Shown in pieces: positions 55,249 to 62,240 of a stretch of 64,000 nt of DNA. The translations under genes were made by a program, and so were the position numbers. The notes beneath the pieces are model-generated. The model was not told where the DNA came from and made no database searches. It saw nothing but the letters and a program-made list of their open reading frames with translations. Every line of letters starts with the position of its first letter. Positions within the stretch are counted from its first letter, which is position 1. The stretch comes from Limanda limanda. Its lineage: Eukaryota; Chordata; Actinopteri; Pleuronectiformes; Pleuronectidae. Location: contig NC_083651.1 in NCBI RefSeq assembly GCF_963576545.1, positions 15,795,580-15,859,579 on the forward strand. Direction: 5' to 3'.

Positions 55249-58122
55249 TAGAGAGAGGTGGAACTGCTCTCCTCCAGAGGATCATGTTCTTTTAACCCGC
55301 AGACGAGACAAATCTGTAAAGAATCAGTGACTTCCTGTTTTGTAGTTTGTGGATGTATGTAGGCCACATGCCATCGCAGTGTGATGATGCCTTCAAAAGT
55401 TCAAATGTGCCTTCACTGATGCACATGAGACACAACTTAAACACAACACAAATTTGGTGTAACAGATGGTTTATTTTACCCTATGACAGTTATAAGTAGA
55501 TATGTACTTCTCCATGAGTCGTTGCTAAAGTTATGTATTATAAATATTTCATGATTTCTGACATGTATTTTGCATTGACATAAAAAGTCCCCACATTTGC
55601 ATATAACTAAATTGTAACATGTTATAAATCCTTTATTACATGTTTGTATACTGATGTATTACATTTTGTTTTAATATTGTTTAATCTGTTGATGCTTTTC
55701 TTGATTAGTATAAACACTAAACATGGAAGTTAACAAACACATTCTTAAAGTGAATCTGATAAAAGTGTAACTGTATCTGTTCTGAGTTCATAATAATAAC
55801 AGTAATATAAATAGAAAAATGAATGATTCATTAAGTAACACACCACAGCAAATGTAGGATAATAGTGGAAAATGCCAGTTACCTAAAGCCCATGTCTTGT
55901 TGATGTGTTAAATTTTATTTGTATTGCACCAAATCACAACTCATCATTATCTCAAGGTATTTTACATAGTAAGATCAAGACCATTCAAAATAATAGAGAC
56001 ACCCAACCGTTCCCACAACAAGCAAACATATGCGACTAGAGGAGAGCCGGGTGGGAGATCAGGAGGAGAGATGTAATAAATATCTTATTTTCTTGGATCG
56101 ATGGTCCAAACCTCAAAATCACAGATTTAAAATCGAATTAAGCATCGAATCCTTTCATTTCAGGACCTGGAATCTGACATTTTATCTTTTTTTGCTAAAA
56201 AACAAAAAACATTACCGAAACAATTATTCACCAAAAAAGCTGCGGATTCATTTTCTGTTGATCCAGATGTTTAATGAATCATTTCAGCATTAGTGCACAG
56301 ACACATGACACAGACATACATCAGGAGCAGGGAGTGGAGCAGAGGCAGCCCGACTCCAGAAATGTGCATCGGCTTTATCTCAAATCGTAGAAATGGAAAT
56401 CCATGCTGCGCTCTAATGTTGATCACAGATGAACGGCTTCATGATTAGTAGCACACACATTCATGCAGCTACTACATTATGAATTATTACGTCACGTATG
56501 AGTTGACTTTATGAATTTTCCATTTATAAAATAATGTGTTCTTGATTTCTTAACTTGGCCACGTTCTATAATTTAATCCTAGTTGATCACCAACATTCTT
56601 TTTTTTTCATTGTATTGTTCTCACATACTGTTGGATTTCATTTAAACTTCAGTGAAATGGCAGCTGCAGATTTGATTTTCCCTTATTCATGCAAAACAAC
56701 AACCTACTGTAGATGCACCTATTTATTTTGTTCATTTATACAATGGCTTCCCATTCTCCTCCTATACATGTGTGTGAATAAATGAAAGACTGTATTGTGT
56801 ATAATGTGGGACCCAGGCCAGTGTGTTATATTTCTACATGAAACAGGGTTAATGAAACAATAAGTACAGAGGGAACACAATCCCTCCTGTCATTTTAATA
56901 AATTACCCACTGATAATTTATTTTACTTATCTGCCATTTACAGTTTGGCGCAGAGGAAAAATATGACAAACGCAGCTAATCTCAGTCATACATGTGCGTC
57001 TAATCTGTAAAGAGCAGCCATTAAATGGAACGCTGCTATCAAGCGCCTGTGTGTTGCCGGGCCTTGTGTGGTTTTGTTTAATTTGCTTTGCACATATACT
57101 GAAAGCTGCGTTTGATGAACAATGTGCTGCTTCTCTAGCCCTGGTTTACATACACTGGTGTGTGCCGCCCATGTACATTCAAGTCATTGAGCAGAGCGTC
57201 ACATTCTCTAAAAGAATAACAAATACCTGGTTATAATCTTTGTCCTTAGGTTAATGTACCTAATACTTCGGTTAATGCCATTAATTCTTAAATATCCAAT
57301 CACATTACCCATAGCATTAGCTGAAGCTTGTGTTTGTACTAGGTTACCATTACCAAATTACCATTTCTAGCATCGCAAAGCATTTATTTTTAAGAAAAAC
57401 TAATTTTTTGGATCTTTGAATATAATGTGATTGTAATTTATAAGTCACAGATTCTGCTATTTTTTACGCTAGTGGTGCTTTTGCTGTTTCCAGTTCAAAT
57501 TAAATCCATACACACGTCACTGTTTTAAAACCTGTATATAACTAGAATGGCATTCAAGAGAGATGATACTGCCCCCAGGGTCTCCTTATCAAACAACATT
57601 TAAATTCACTAAATCCAGATCTAGATCTAGAACAACTATAAATGATTCTCTGAGAAATTGAGGAAAATGTTTAAAAAAAATGCCTGATCTCACAATGTTA
57701 AAGAGTCTGCACCAAAATGTAATGGTTTCTTGCCTGAGTTCCAGGTTCTGTTTAATCCGTCCTGTAGTTTTTGTGTAATCCTAACAAATGACCTCCTCGA
57801 TGGAGGTAGATAATGTTTTTAAGACTATATATTACACTATAACACTGTAGACATTAAGTGTTCTCCTCTCTCTCCCTCTTTCTCTCTCCAGACTCTGGTC
57901 AAGTTGAATCCCAAACTCCAGCCGATGCTCGACATGATCACAGCGAACAGGGACAAATGGGAGGAGCTGAACAAGAAGAGACAACGTAGCGTGTCTGGGT
58001 CGTCCAGCCAGGGCAGCGTGGACGGCACAGAAACCAGCGGCTGCACCGGGGTCAAACCCGGCAGCTCACCCTGCTGCAGCGGTGGCGACGCCGACGGCAC
58101 AACCTCCAAACCTGTTAGTTAG
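21324..58122 (+). CDS. pde11a: Dual 3',5'-cyclic-AMP/GMP phosphodiesterase 11A, full coding span (20 exons, 923 codons)
   Basis: All 20 exons sit between GT-AG sites and their phases sum to one open frame of 2772 nt including TAG. The product hydrolyses cAMP and cGMP. Order: regulatory N-terminus with PKA/PKG-type sites RRTS (Ser86) and RKAS (Ser131); GAF-A (about 186-345); GAF-B (about 378-524); catalytic HD domain (about 560-850). Catalytic residues are all present: His629 and His633 in YHNWRH, His669-Asp670 in [10 protein letters not shown] (metal site), Asp781 in TACDLG, and the nucleotide-selecting Gln806 in FFEQGD. Length is close to human PDE11A4 (933 residues). The N-terminal linker is about 30 residues shorter and the C-terminal tail after NKKRQ is a different Ser/Gly-rich sequence. 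Oddities are Asn320 in place of Asp in the GAF-A NKFDE motif, and a TG tract abutting the exon 14 acceptor. Shorter isoforms with other first exons (known in mammals) could start in the long intron 2 but were not identified. Confidence 0.98.
22131..22931 (+). other. pde11a: pde11a intron 1
   Basis: 801 bp. Carries a fish repeat from about 22336 (AATAATAATAATAACTTTAT, then an A-rich body to about 22500). Confidence 0.8.
22932..23090 (+). CDS. pde11a: pde11a exon 2
   Basis: Residues 270-322 ([11 protein letters not shown] to FTEDNEK), acceptor TTGCAG, donor AAG|GTAATT. Encodes the end of GAF-A with the cGMP-signalling NKFDE motif. Here it reads NK(6)F-TED-N-E, with Asn320 where human PDE11A has Asp. 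Confidence 0.97.
23395..24000. mobile_element. MITE-like repeat, family A, interrupted by a SINE-like element
   Basis: The left part (AATGGCACCAATCCACAACT to GATCCAGATA, about 23395-23457) and the right part (ATTTGGATATGCACCAAATT at about 23640, to about 24000) match consecutive pieces of the family A copy at 10158-10458. Between them lies an unrelated 180-bp segment, listed next. The 3' end is diverged (GTCAAACAGACAGCGGAGGG). Confidence 0.5.
23458..23637. mobile_element. SINE-like fish repeat nested in a family A MITE
   Basis: Contains AGCGACTTACA, GAGGGGCCATTTAGGGGTTC, AGTATCTTGCCAAGGACACT, TCGGCATGCAGATGGGGAAG and ACCGGCAACCTTCTTGTTGG. This is a widespread teleost repeat, and the same core is seen at 32225-32362. 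No clear target duplication could be read by eye. Confidence 0.55.
27952..29270. mobile_element. Inverted pair of teleost repeat ends (possible fold-back element)
   Basis: Left end 27952-28013: (ATCA)n, then AATTTTATTTGTATTGCCCA and TCACAATTTGT. Right end 29166-29270 is its inverted counterpart: GACAAATTGTGACT, then GGGCTATACAAATAAAATTT and GCTTGATTAATTGAT. The 1.15 kb between them is non-coding. It may be one element of about 1.3 kb or two separate insertions in opposite orientation. Confidence 0.5.
29930..30250. promoter_or_regulatory. Candidate conserved non-coding element in pde11a intron 2
   Basis: A repeat-free AT-rich stretch dense in homeodomain-type TAAT/ATTA cores (TTAATTTACTAATTAG, GATTTAATTAACAG) next to CAATTGCATGAGG. 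The look is that of vertebrate conserved enhancers, but this rests on texture only. Confidence 0.2.
32225..32362. mobile_element. SINE-like fish repeat
   Basis: Contains TCTCAGTATCTTGCCCAAGG, GGAGCTGGGGATCAAACC and GACTTTCTGGTTGTTG. Same core as 23458-23637, more diverged. Confidence 0.55.
33283..33372 (+). CDS. pde11a: pde11a exon 3
   Basis: Residues 323-352 ([20 protein letters not shown] to YDRSR), 30 codons, phase 0 at both ends. Acceptor TCTACAG, donor CGG|GTAAGC. Forms the helix linking GAF-A to GAF-B. Confidence 0.97.
33714..33854 (+). CDS. pde11a: pde11a exon 4
   Basis: Residues 353-399 ([20 protein letters not shown] to LLEDIESP), 47 codons. Acceptor GTGTGCAG, donor CCG|GTACTG. Start of GAF-B. 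Confidence 0.97.
33966..34030 (+). CDS. pde11a: pde11a exon 5
   Basis: Residues 400-420 plus two bases of codon 421 ([21 protein letters not shown]). Acceptor TTTCTCAG, donor ACAG|GTATGT. Confidence 0.97.
34031..35551 (+). other. pde11a: pde11a intron 5
   Basis: 1.5 kb of non-coding DNA with no clear repeat. The ORFs of about 100 codons at 34753 and 35161 show no domain. Confidence 0.7.
35552..35684 (+). CDS. pde11a: pde11a exon 6
   Basis: Completes Ser421 and encodes to residue 465 ([20 protein letters not shown] to YQDPRFDAE). Acceptor ACCCCAG, donor GAG|GTGAGC. The part of GAF-B that parallels exon 1/2 of GAF-A (compare [12 protein letters not shown] with [12 protein letters not shown]). 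Confidence 0.97.
36483..36558 (+). CDS. pde11a: pde11a exon 7
   Basis: Residues 466-490 plus one base of Gly491 ([20 protein letters not shown] to NHQII). Acceptor TTCTAG, donor TTG|GTATGT. Confidence 0.97.
36665..36990. mobile_element. Diverged relic of a common fish DNA-transposon repeat
   Basis: Starts TACACTTTGTGGCCAAAG. Later carries GCTGAGGTCAGGGCTGTGTG, CAGTTCTTCCAAACCAAACT and CTTCCACAAACTGTTGC, in the order found in a very abundant teleost non-autonomous DNA transposon. Heavily mutated and truncated. Confidence 0.5.
38500..38790. promoter_or_regulatory. Candidate conserved non-coding element in pde11a intron 7
   Basis: Repeat-free, with homeobox- and Sox-like words (GAGTAATTATCATG, GCTAATTACAGAGACAGCAA, CAATAATTGATGAG). 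Suggested by texture only. Confidence 0.2.
39394..39838. mobile_element. Non-autonomous DNA transposon, CCACACTAA ends
   Basis: The left end CCACACTAA (39396-39404) is inverted at the right end as TTAGTGTGG (39828-39836). The body of 445 bp has no transposase. The 123-codon ORF inside (from 39405) is low-quality repeat sequence. Confidence 0.5.
40366..40433 (+). CDS. pde11a: pde11a exon 8
   Basis: Completes Gly491 and encodes to residue 513 ([20 protein letters not shown] to FE). Acceptor GTACCAG, donor GAG|GTATTT. Carries the degenerate NKFDE counterpart of GAF-B (NR(5)F-YDA-DQ), with Arg501 and Tyr505 where human has Gly and Asp. Confidence 0.97.
40534..40626 (+). CDS. pde11a: pde11a exon 9
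   Basis: Residues 514-544 ([20 protein letters not shown] to SVALD), 31 codons, phase 0. Acceptor TTTTTAG, donor GAT|GTAAGA. End of GAF-B and start of the linker helix. Confidence 0.97.
40627..42017 (+). other. pde11a: pde11a intron 9
   Basis: 1.4 kb of non-coding sequence. Nothing recognised. Confidence 0.7.
42018..42068 (+). CDS. pde11a: pde11a exon 10
   Basis: Residues 545-561 ([17 protein letters not shown]), a 51-nt micro-exon in phase 0. Acceptor TTTGCAG, donor AAG|GTAACA. Skipping would keep the frame. Confidence 0.97.
42330..42500. repeat. Degenerate tandem repeat, unit about 20-22 bp
   Basis: Variants of a unit like GAGAATAAAGTCATAATATT recur through the segment (for example near 42420 and 42436). 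The same kind of tandem unit is common in fish genomes. Confidence 0.5.
43290..43660. promoter_or_regulatory. Candidate conserved non-coding element in pde11a intron 10
   Basis: Repeat-free block with TTTTAATTAAGATTTACTTT, TCTAATTAAATAACAAT and AAACTAATTGTGC motifs. Suggested by texture only; a cross-species alignment would decide. Confidence 0.2.
44453..44599 (+). CDS. pde11a: pde11a exon 11
   Basis: Residues 562-610 ([20 protein letters not shown] to FKIDYE), 49 codons, phase 0. Acceptor GAAACAG, donor GAG|GTATAA. First helices of the catalytic domain. Confidence 0.97.
44714..44821 (+). CDS. pde11a: pde11a exon 12
   Basis: Residues 611-646 ([20 protein letters not shown] to MFAMLT), 36 codons, phase 0. 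Acceptor CCTCCAG, donor ACG|GTAAAA. Contains the proton-donor and metal-site histidines His629 and His633 of YHNWRH. Confidence 0.97.
44822..46442 (+). other. pde11a: pde11a intron 12
   Basis: 1.6 kb. A family A MITE 3' part lies at about 45400-45535 (CAAACGGACAGAGGTGAAAA, then CTTGGCCGAG). Otherwise nothing recognised. Confidence 0.7.
45400..45535. mobile_element. MITE-like repeat, family A, 3' part
   Basis: Ends in the family A tail: repeated ACAAACAAAC units, GGACAGAGGTGAAAACATAA, then CTACTTGGCCGAGAT. The 5' border is unclear. Confidence 0.5.
46443..46552 (+). CDS. pde11a: pde11a exon 13
   Basis: Residues 647-682 plus two bases of Lys683 ([20 protein letters not shown] to AFQA). Acceptor CAATCAG, donor CAAA|GTGAGT. 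Contains the class I phosphodiesterase signature [10 protein letters not shown] (669-678), which builds the metal site. Confidence 0.97.
46553..47712 (+). other. pde11a: pde11a intron 13
   Basis: 1.16 kb. Its last 100 bases are a TG repeat that reaches the 3' splice site (listed separately). Confidence 0.8.
47602..47707. repeat. (TG)n tract adjoining the exon 14 acceptor
   Basis: Pure TG from 47611 to 47688 (39 units), continuing with CG interruptions to 47707. Only TTTCAG separates it from exon 14, so the usual pyrimidine tract is replaced by TG repeats. The Cys-Val ORFs across it are artefacts. Confidence 0.97.
47713..47803 (+). CDS. pde11a: pde11a exon 14
   Basis: Completes Lys683 and encodes to residue 713 ([20 protein letters not shown] to ILQSE), 91 nt. 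Acceptor TTTCAG, donor GAG|GTGCGC. Skipping it alone would shift the frame inside the catalytic domain. Contains the conserved [11 protein letters not shown] segment. Confidence 0.97.
47804..50644 (+). other. pde11a: pde11a intron 14 (2.8 kb)
   Basis: Contains a dispersed repeat at 48355-48480. The stretch about 48930-49060 is repeat-free and CpG-bearing. No coding exon seen. Confidence 0.7.
48355..48480. mobile_element. Dispersed fish repeat, family B copy 1
   Basis: Carries TTAGCTTGGCATAAAGGCTA, GAAACAAGGGGAAACAGCTA and GCCTTGGTCTATCCTAAGG. A second copy is at 59170-59290. Confidence 0.6.
50645..50745 (+). CDS. pde11a: pde11a exon 15
   Basis: Residues 714-746 plus two bases of Glu747 ([20 protein letters not shown] to TLYF). 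Acceptor CTCCACAG, donor TTGA|GTATGT. Carries ILATDL of the catalytic core. Confidence 0.97.
50898..50975 (+). CDS. pde11a: pde11a exon 16
   Basis: Completes Glu747 and encodes to residue 772 plus two bases of Arg773 ([20 protein letters not shown] to HRDMC). Acceptor CTCTGCAG, donor CAG|GTAACG. Confidence 0.97.
51078..51141 (+). CDS. pde11a: pde11a exon 17
   Basis: Completes Arg773 and encodes 774-794 ([20 protein letters not shown] to K). Acceptor CCTTCAG, donor AAG|GTGGGG, weaker than the others. Asp781 of TACDLG is the fourth metal-site residue. Confidence 0.97.
51477..51551 (+). CDS. pde11a: pde11a exon 18
   Basis: Residues 795-819 ([20 protein letters not shown] to KLTPS), 25 codons, phase 0. 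Acceptor TTTTCAG, donor TCG|GTGAGT. Gln806 is the invariant purine-binding glutamine. Confidence 0.97.
51552..53248 (+). other. pde11a: pde11a intron 18
   Basis: 1.7 kb, of which about 700 bp is a family A MITE (51930-52629). Confidence 0.75.
51930..52629. mobile_element. MITE-like repeat, family A, long copy
   Basis: Starts CTCCGCCAAGGCCCAGTAG, carries TTTGGATTTTCGGAATACCA and ACCAAATTTTGTGCCAATCT, and ends AACAGACAGGGGTGAACACG then CCTTGGCAGAGGT. At about 700 bp it is the longest copy in the window and may include internal duplication. Confidence 0.6.
53249..53332 (+). CDS. pde11a: pde11a exon 19
   Basis: Residues 820-847 ([20 protein letters not shown] to APLYE), 28 codons, phase 0. Acceptor GTTTCAG, donor GAG|GTAACA. 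Closes the substrate pocket (LQLEWID segment). Confidence 0.97.
53560..54180. repeat. Two related tandem units of about 300 bp
   Basis: Unit 1 (about 53560-53870) and unit 2 (about 53935-54180) share GTTAGTC/TTTAGTCCTGTTAA, GATGTGGGCCAT/AATGTGGGCCAA, GGCAATGATG-GCACTTCTGG and TGTGGCCC in the same order. The 149-codon ORF over unit 1 is a product of this repeat, not a gene. Confidence 0.55.
54821..54861. repeat. (TG)n microsatellite
   Basis: About 20 uninterrupted TG units. Confidence 0.95.
55214..55245. repeat. (GA)n microsatellite
   Basis: About 15 GA units, followed by further GAGAGA after one interruption. Confidence 0.95.
55908..56080. mobile_element. Fragment of a dispersed teleost repeat
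   Basis: Carries AATTTTATTTGTATTGCACC, AAATCACAACTCATC and TTTACATAGTAAGATCAAGA. The start resembles the terminus at 27952, the rest does not. Confidence 0.45.
57541..57808. mobile_element. MITE-like repeat, family A
   Basis: Starts ACTAGAATGGCATTCAAGAG, carries ACTAAATCCAGATCTAGATC and TCTGCACCAAAATGTAATGG, and ends TTTTGTGTAATCCTAACAAA then CCTCCTCGATGGAGGT. Confidence 0.6.
57892..58122 (+). CDS. pde11a: pde11a exon 20 (last coding exon)
   Basis: Residues 848-923 and TAG. Acceptor TCTCTCCAG after a long CT tract. Begins [30 protein letters not shown], matching the end of the PDE11A catalytic domain. The final 40 or so residues are a Ser/Gly/Cys-rich tail without close similarity to the human tail. 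Confidence 0.96.
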   Translation, partial: TLVKLNPKLQPMLDMITANRDKWEELNKKRQRSVSGSSSQGSVDGTETSGCTGVKPGSSPCCSGGDADGTTSKPVS

Positions 58123-59169
58123 CTTCTGTCGCCACCTGCGAGTTGATGTCTTAAGCTTCTTTCCTCTTAAATGCAGCCTGCAAACAGAGGCAGTGCAGTG
58201 CATGCAGAGGTTGTTGGGCTCTGCTCCTCTTCGCTTTTGCTACTAGAGACGAGCTTTAGACTTGAGTGCGGCGCTATCATAGAGGTTTTTCTGCTCCCTT
58301 CAGTCTTCCCGTTGTGCTGAGGGCTGACAGAGCTGTGTTTGGCACGCTTGTCGGAGCAGCTACGAAATCAGCTGATGACACCATGTCAGGGAGGAAACTC
58401 AAAGCACTGTGTCAACATGTCAACCAGTGAGCTAACTCCAACTATTCTGGCCATTGCACCCATTTTCTGCACAAAAAGGCATGAAGAATATGGCAGAGGA
58501 ACATTCGCCTCTGCTGTGGTTGGTTTTCTCGCTCCCGGTATCTCCTTGTTGCTCACATTTTGTCCGGGGTGACAGAGATCTGTTTTTGTAAATTTGTACA
58601 TAGGCCAGTTGAGTTAAGTGCTGTTTGAAAAGGCTCTGGATTGTATGGCTGCCGAGTCTCTGAAGGATAAAGCGGTGCAGGAACAGCAGGACCTGTGACA
58701 ATGCTTGCAATGCAAATTGAGTGCTCCGCTCCCCCCCCTTCCTGTGCCTTGTTTTAAGATCCTAATGGAAATGCATGGCCTCCTCACCCTAGATTCTTAG
58801 ATAGTATGGAAATCCATGTTGAACCATGACGTCGTGTTTCTTTTGCCAGAATTTGTAAACCAATGACTGCAGTTTTGTCTCGACCCCATGTTAGCCACAA
58901 CGCACTGACATTATATATACATATGGAAATTCTATTTTGCCCAGTTTTATAAATGCAGGGTCTCACTTGTCACACAAACACATACACACACACACAATGT
59001 GCCTTGATGAAGATATTCTGGAATCATAGATAAATACATTTCTACCCATCTACTGATTAAACACTGACAGCTCAAACATAAAGTAACACACAGTAGTTCC
59101 TAATGCAACAGAAATACACCAAAGTTCTCAGGAAAACACTTACTCGCTTTCTGTTGGTCTCAAATCTGC

Positions 59170-59290
59170 TAACAGCCACGTAGCTTAGCATAAAGACTGG
59201 AAACAAAGGGAAACAGCTAGCCAAGCTCTGTCCAAAGGAAGTACAGCAAAATCGGCTGCCTCTAAAACTCATTAACACTTTATCTTGTCT
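59170..59290. mobile_element. Dispersed fish repeat, family B copy 2
   Basis: Carries GTAGCTTAGCATAAAGACTG, GAAACAAAGGGAAACAGCTA and GCCAAGCTCTGTCCAAAGG. Same family as 48355-48480, and inside the likely pde11a 3' UTR. Confidence 0.6.
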
Positions 59291-60843
59291 AGTTTTCAAA
59301 CGACTATTTGCTGCTGTACAAGATGTTGCGTTTGCCAGCACCAACATTTTTTTGTCTTGCCAAGAAACACTTCAATACATTATCTGTCAAAAAACAGCAA
59401 ATTGTCCCTTTCATACATCTTGTTTGATACTTTTTAAATAAAGTAGATTCAATGTGTTAATTAATGAGCTATAGAGGAGTTGGTAGACGGATTATGTTCC
59501 ACAGGCTGCAAAAAAAGATGGACGACGAATCCCCTTTTCCTCCCACTATTCCGACATGAAGCCGAAGTATCCCGAACGCTGCCATCTTGCACAGATCACG
59601 TCGTTTCAGTCCAGAGACAGGATCGCGAGGTCCCATTCAAAAATGAACACTTGAACAATCAGTGAGATAGGAACTACCTTAAGGCCTGCAGTACCACCAG
59701 CAATTGTGGGGGGGCAGTGCAGCCAATAGTTCAAGAGAGACAGCCATAGGACTCGGTGAAGACATTTAAACAAAGAATTCATTGTCCAGGAACATTATCA
59801 CATCCGCCTCCACCGTTTATTATAAGAAACTCCACACTCTGCGCTGCCCTCTAGTGGATGTGTGACTTAACAACCATGCCATAGTAAAAGACACCTGGAA
59901 GTATGTGGGCATTGATGGTGACATCGTTTGAAATGGACAAACCTCTATTTATACACATGGGCAGCATAAACAAGCCATAGCATTGAGGAGGCAGGGTTTA
60001 TGATCCATACCACATCCAGCCAGCAGGAGGCGATCGAGACCCTTTGGCTTCACTTAAAGGAAGCGGTCATGTCGTCCATCTTTATTTACAGTTTATGGTT
60101 GTACAGGACCAGGCTAGTTTGCTCACTGTAGCATTATTTAACGGACAGATATGAGGCTTATATCCCCTCGTTTAACCTTTTCTCAGAAAGCGAATATGTG
60201 AATTTCCTGAGACTTTTCCTTTTTTTGTGTCTTTTCTCAAAGCTCACTAATTTAATAGAGGACTGAAGACTTGTAGTACTGAAGAGCCCAGTCACCAACT
60301 GTTATTTTCCTTTGATGGTTATAATTCTAAGTATTTTTTAAATGGGGGCATGTATGCCTTATGAATTGTGTTGTACCTTTGTTAATTGGAGTTGTGTTAA
60401 TTGGACTGTGTCATCGTGTGGCATGGATCTGTGTGCTCCACTGTATTTTAGTTGAAGAGCTAAATTGAAGTCAACCAGAAGAATTATGAATTGCATGTTT
60501 TATGCAGTATTAAATCCAACCACTTGCTAATGTAGCAAACATGTGAGCCGACAAATACCTCGTACTTTGAACTTCACCAGTAAAACACACTATCTCATCG
60601 GGAGAAATGCATGACTTAAATTCTATTGCATCATGTTACGTGAATTATGGATATCGTTGTTCTATTTTTCTATTAGGTCTCCAGACGTGGCCGACTTCTA
60701 CTCGTCTTTTTTGCAATGTGACGTGCTTCTTGTATTTCTTCTCCCCTCTCAGTTTGGACTCTGGATTTATTTACGGCAGGCTAAACTGAAGGAATCTTTA
60801 AGGCATGAAAAGGCAAATGTGCAATGTTTCTGTTCAGAGTTTA

Positions 60844-60849
60844 AATAAA
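60844..60849 (+). terminator. pde11a: Candidate distal pde11a poly(A) signal
   Basis: AATAAA in a context ending about 2.7 kb after the stop codon. A second candidate is at 59437-59442. Confidence 0.45.
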
Positions 60850-61109
60850 AAGATGCTGCTACGTGTGCTCCAGTTTATTCTGACATCAACCAATAGCAGA
60901 TGATGTATTCCATTATTCATTTTTATTTTGTATTACTTTATTAGTCACAAAATGGGGACAATTCCTATATCGCAGGAGCAAAGGGGACAGTTAAAAAGAT
61001 GCGTCAGTAATAAAGTAATTAACAAGTCATCATGCAATACAACGATAATGAAATATAAAAGTAGCAATCACATACGTAGACAGGTAGAGTGTAGAATATA
61101 AGGGGTGTA

Positions 61110-61260
61110 ACTCCAATGGAACTAAGTACATTTACTCAAGTGCAAGTTTCAGGTACTTGTTCTCATGCATTTCTACTTTTTGTTACTTTATAAAACTCAA
61201 TAACATTAAATATTGTACTTTTTACTCCATTACATTAATCTATCAAGTTCCCTTATGGAT
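61110..61260. mobile_element. Dispersed fish repeat
   Basis: Contains AACTAAGTACATTTACTCAA, TTCAGGTACTTGTTCTCATG and TTTTACTCCATTACATTAAT, a widespread teleost repeat. Shorter related pieces are at about 3550 and 16985. Confidence 0.55.
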
Positions 61261-62173
61261 TAAGATGCCACATATGATGAGTTCATAACATATGATTTAC
61301 TAAAATGTATTTAGAAGCATATAAACGTATAATACACTATATAACAGTAAAACACTAACAGGGGCATTTTCCTGCATAACTCAAACCATTGATAGATTTC
61401 ATAATTTGATTTCTCATGGAGGATTTGTATTTCCCATTTCTGCCTCTTTTACTTTCTAAATTATTAAATAGCCTTGACTCTTCCTCCTCTGCTGATTCAG
61501 TTTACACAGTATTACTCCCAGTGCAGTGCTGCCCTCATGTGGACAAATGTATCTTTACACACAAACTGTAGCTCTCAATGAAACACTGGTGGTAAGAACA
61601 TTTCATTGAGACACATTCAAAGCCATTAAGAAAAAAAAGAAGCAATATGCAGGCAGATAAGGAAGCTGTAACCATTTAAACAAGAAATAAGAACTAGCTG
61701 AAAAAACAAGTGTATATTATGAAACACTGACAGTTCATCAGTGATGAATAAGAAATTACATTAAAGTCTAAATCCTTCATATTAATATGCAACATATCCA
61801 TTCACAGTTCTGGGTAATGAACTGCAGAGTGAGGAGTGTTACAGCCAGTGTGTGTTTCACTGGCCAAAGCTGAGCTCTATTGCTGTTGATAGGTGGCGCT
61901 GACGTCAGTGTGTGGGTGGCTGTGTGGGTGAAGACGATTCCCAAATGAGCCTGTGTGGATAATAAATAAATAAGTCAAGGAGCAGAAGACGAGCTCTGCT
62001 AAACCCTCTCTGTGCAGGATTACGGGGAGCTCAGTGCGGCACACGAGGTCGAGGGGGAGAGCAAATCAAAAAGCAGCTCCCAGGACGAGTTGACCCTCCC
62101 AGCTCTGCCTGACAGCAGAAATAAAGGCCACTATTGACGAGCTGAATAGGAAATGATCTCCGAGAAGAGAAAA

Positions 62174-62200
62174 GGGGGTGGGGGGGGGGGGGGGGGTGGG
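62174..62200. repeat. Homopolymer-like G tract
   Basis: G run broken only by two T. Exact length uncertain. Confidence 0.9.
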
Positions 62201-62240
62201 GATGCGCTCAGTGTGCTCTCAATGAGAAATCTGCAACTGG

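Larger units (their letters stand above)
53333..57891 (+). other. pde11a: pde11a intron 19 (4.6 kb)
   Basis: Holds the duplicated segment at 53560-54180, TG and GA microsatellites, a fish repeat at 55908-56080 and a family A MITE at 57541-57808. No coding exon seen. Confidence 0.75.
58123..60870 (+). other. pde11a: pde11a 3' UTR (extent inferred)
   Basis: Non-coding. Candidate AATAAA signals are at 59437-59442 and 60844-60849, giving UTRs of about 1.3 or 2.7 kb. A family B repeat lies inside at 59170-59290. The real ends need transcript data. Confidence 0.5.
60871..62240. other. Intergenic DNA between pde11a and agps
   Basis: About 1.4 kb between two converging genes. It holds repeat fragments at about 60925-61080 and 61110-61260 (AAGTACATTTACTCAAGTGC and similar) and a poly-G run at 62174-62200. 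No large intronless ORF such as ttc30 is present. Confidence 0.6.
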
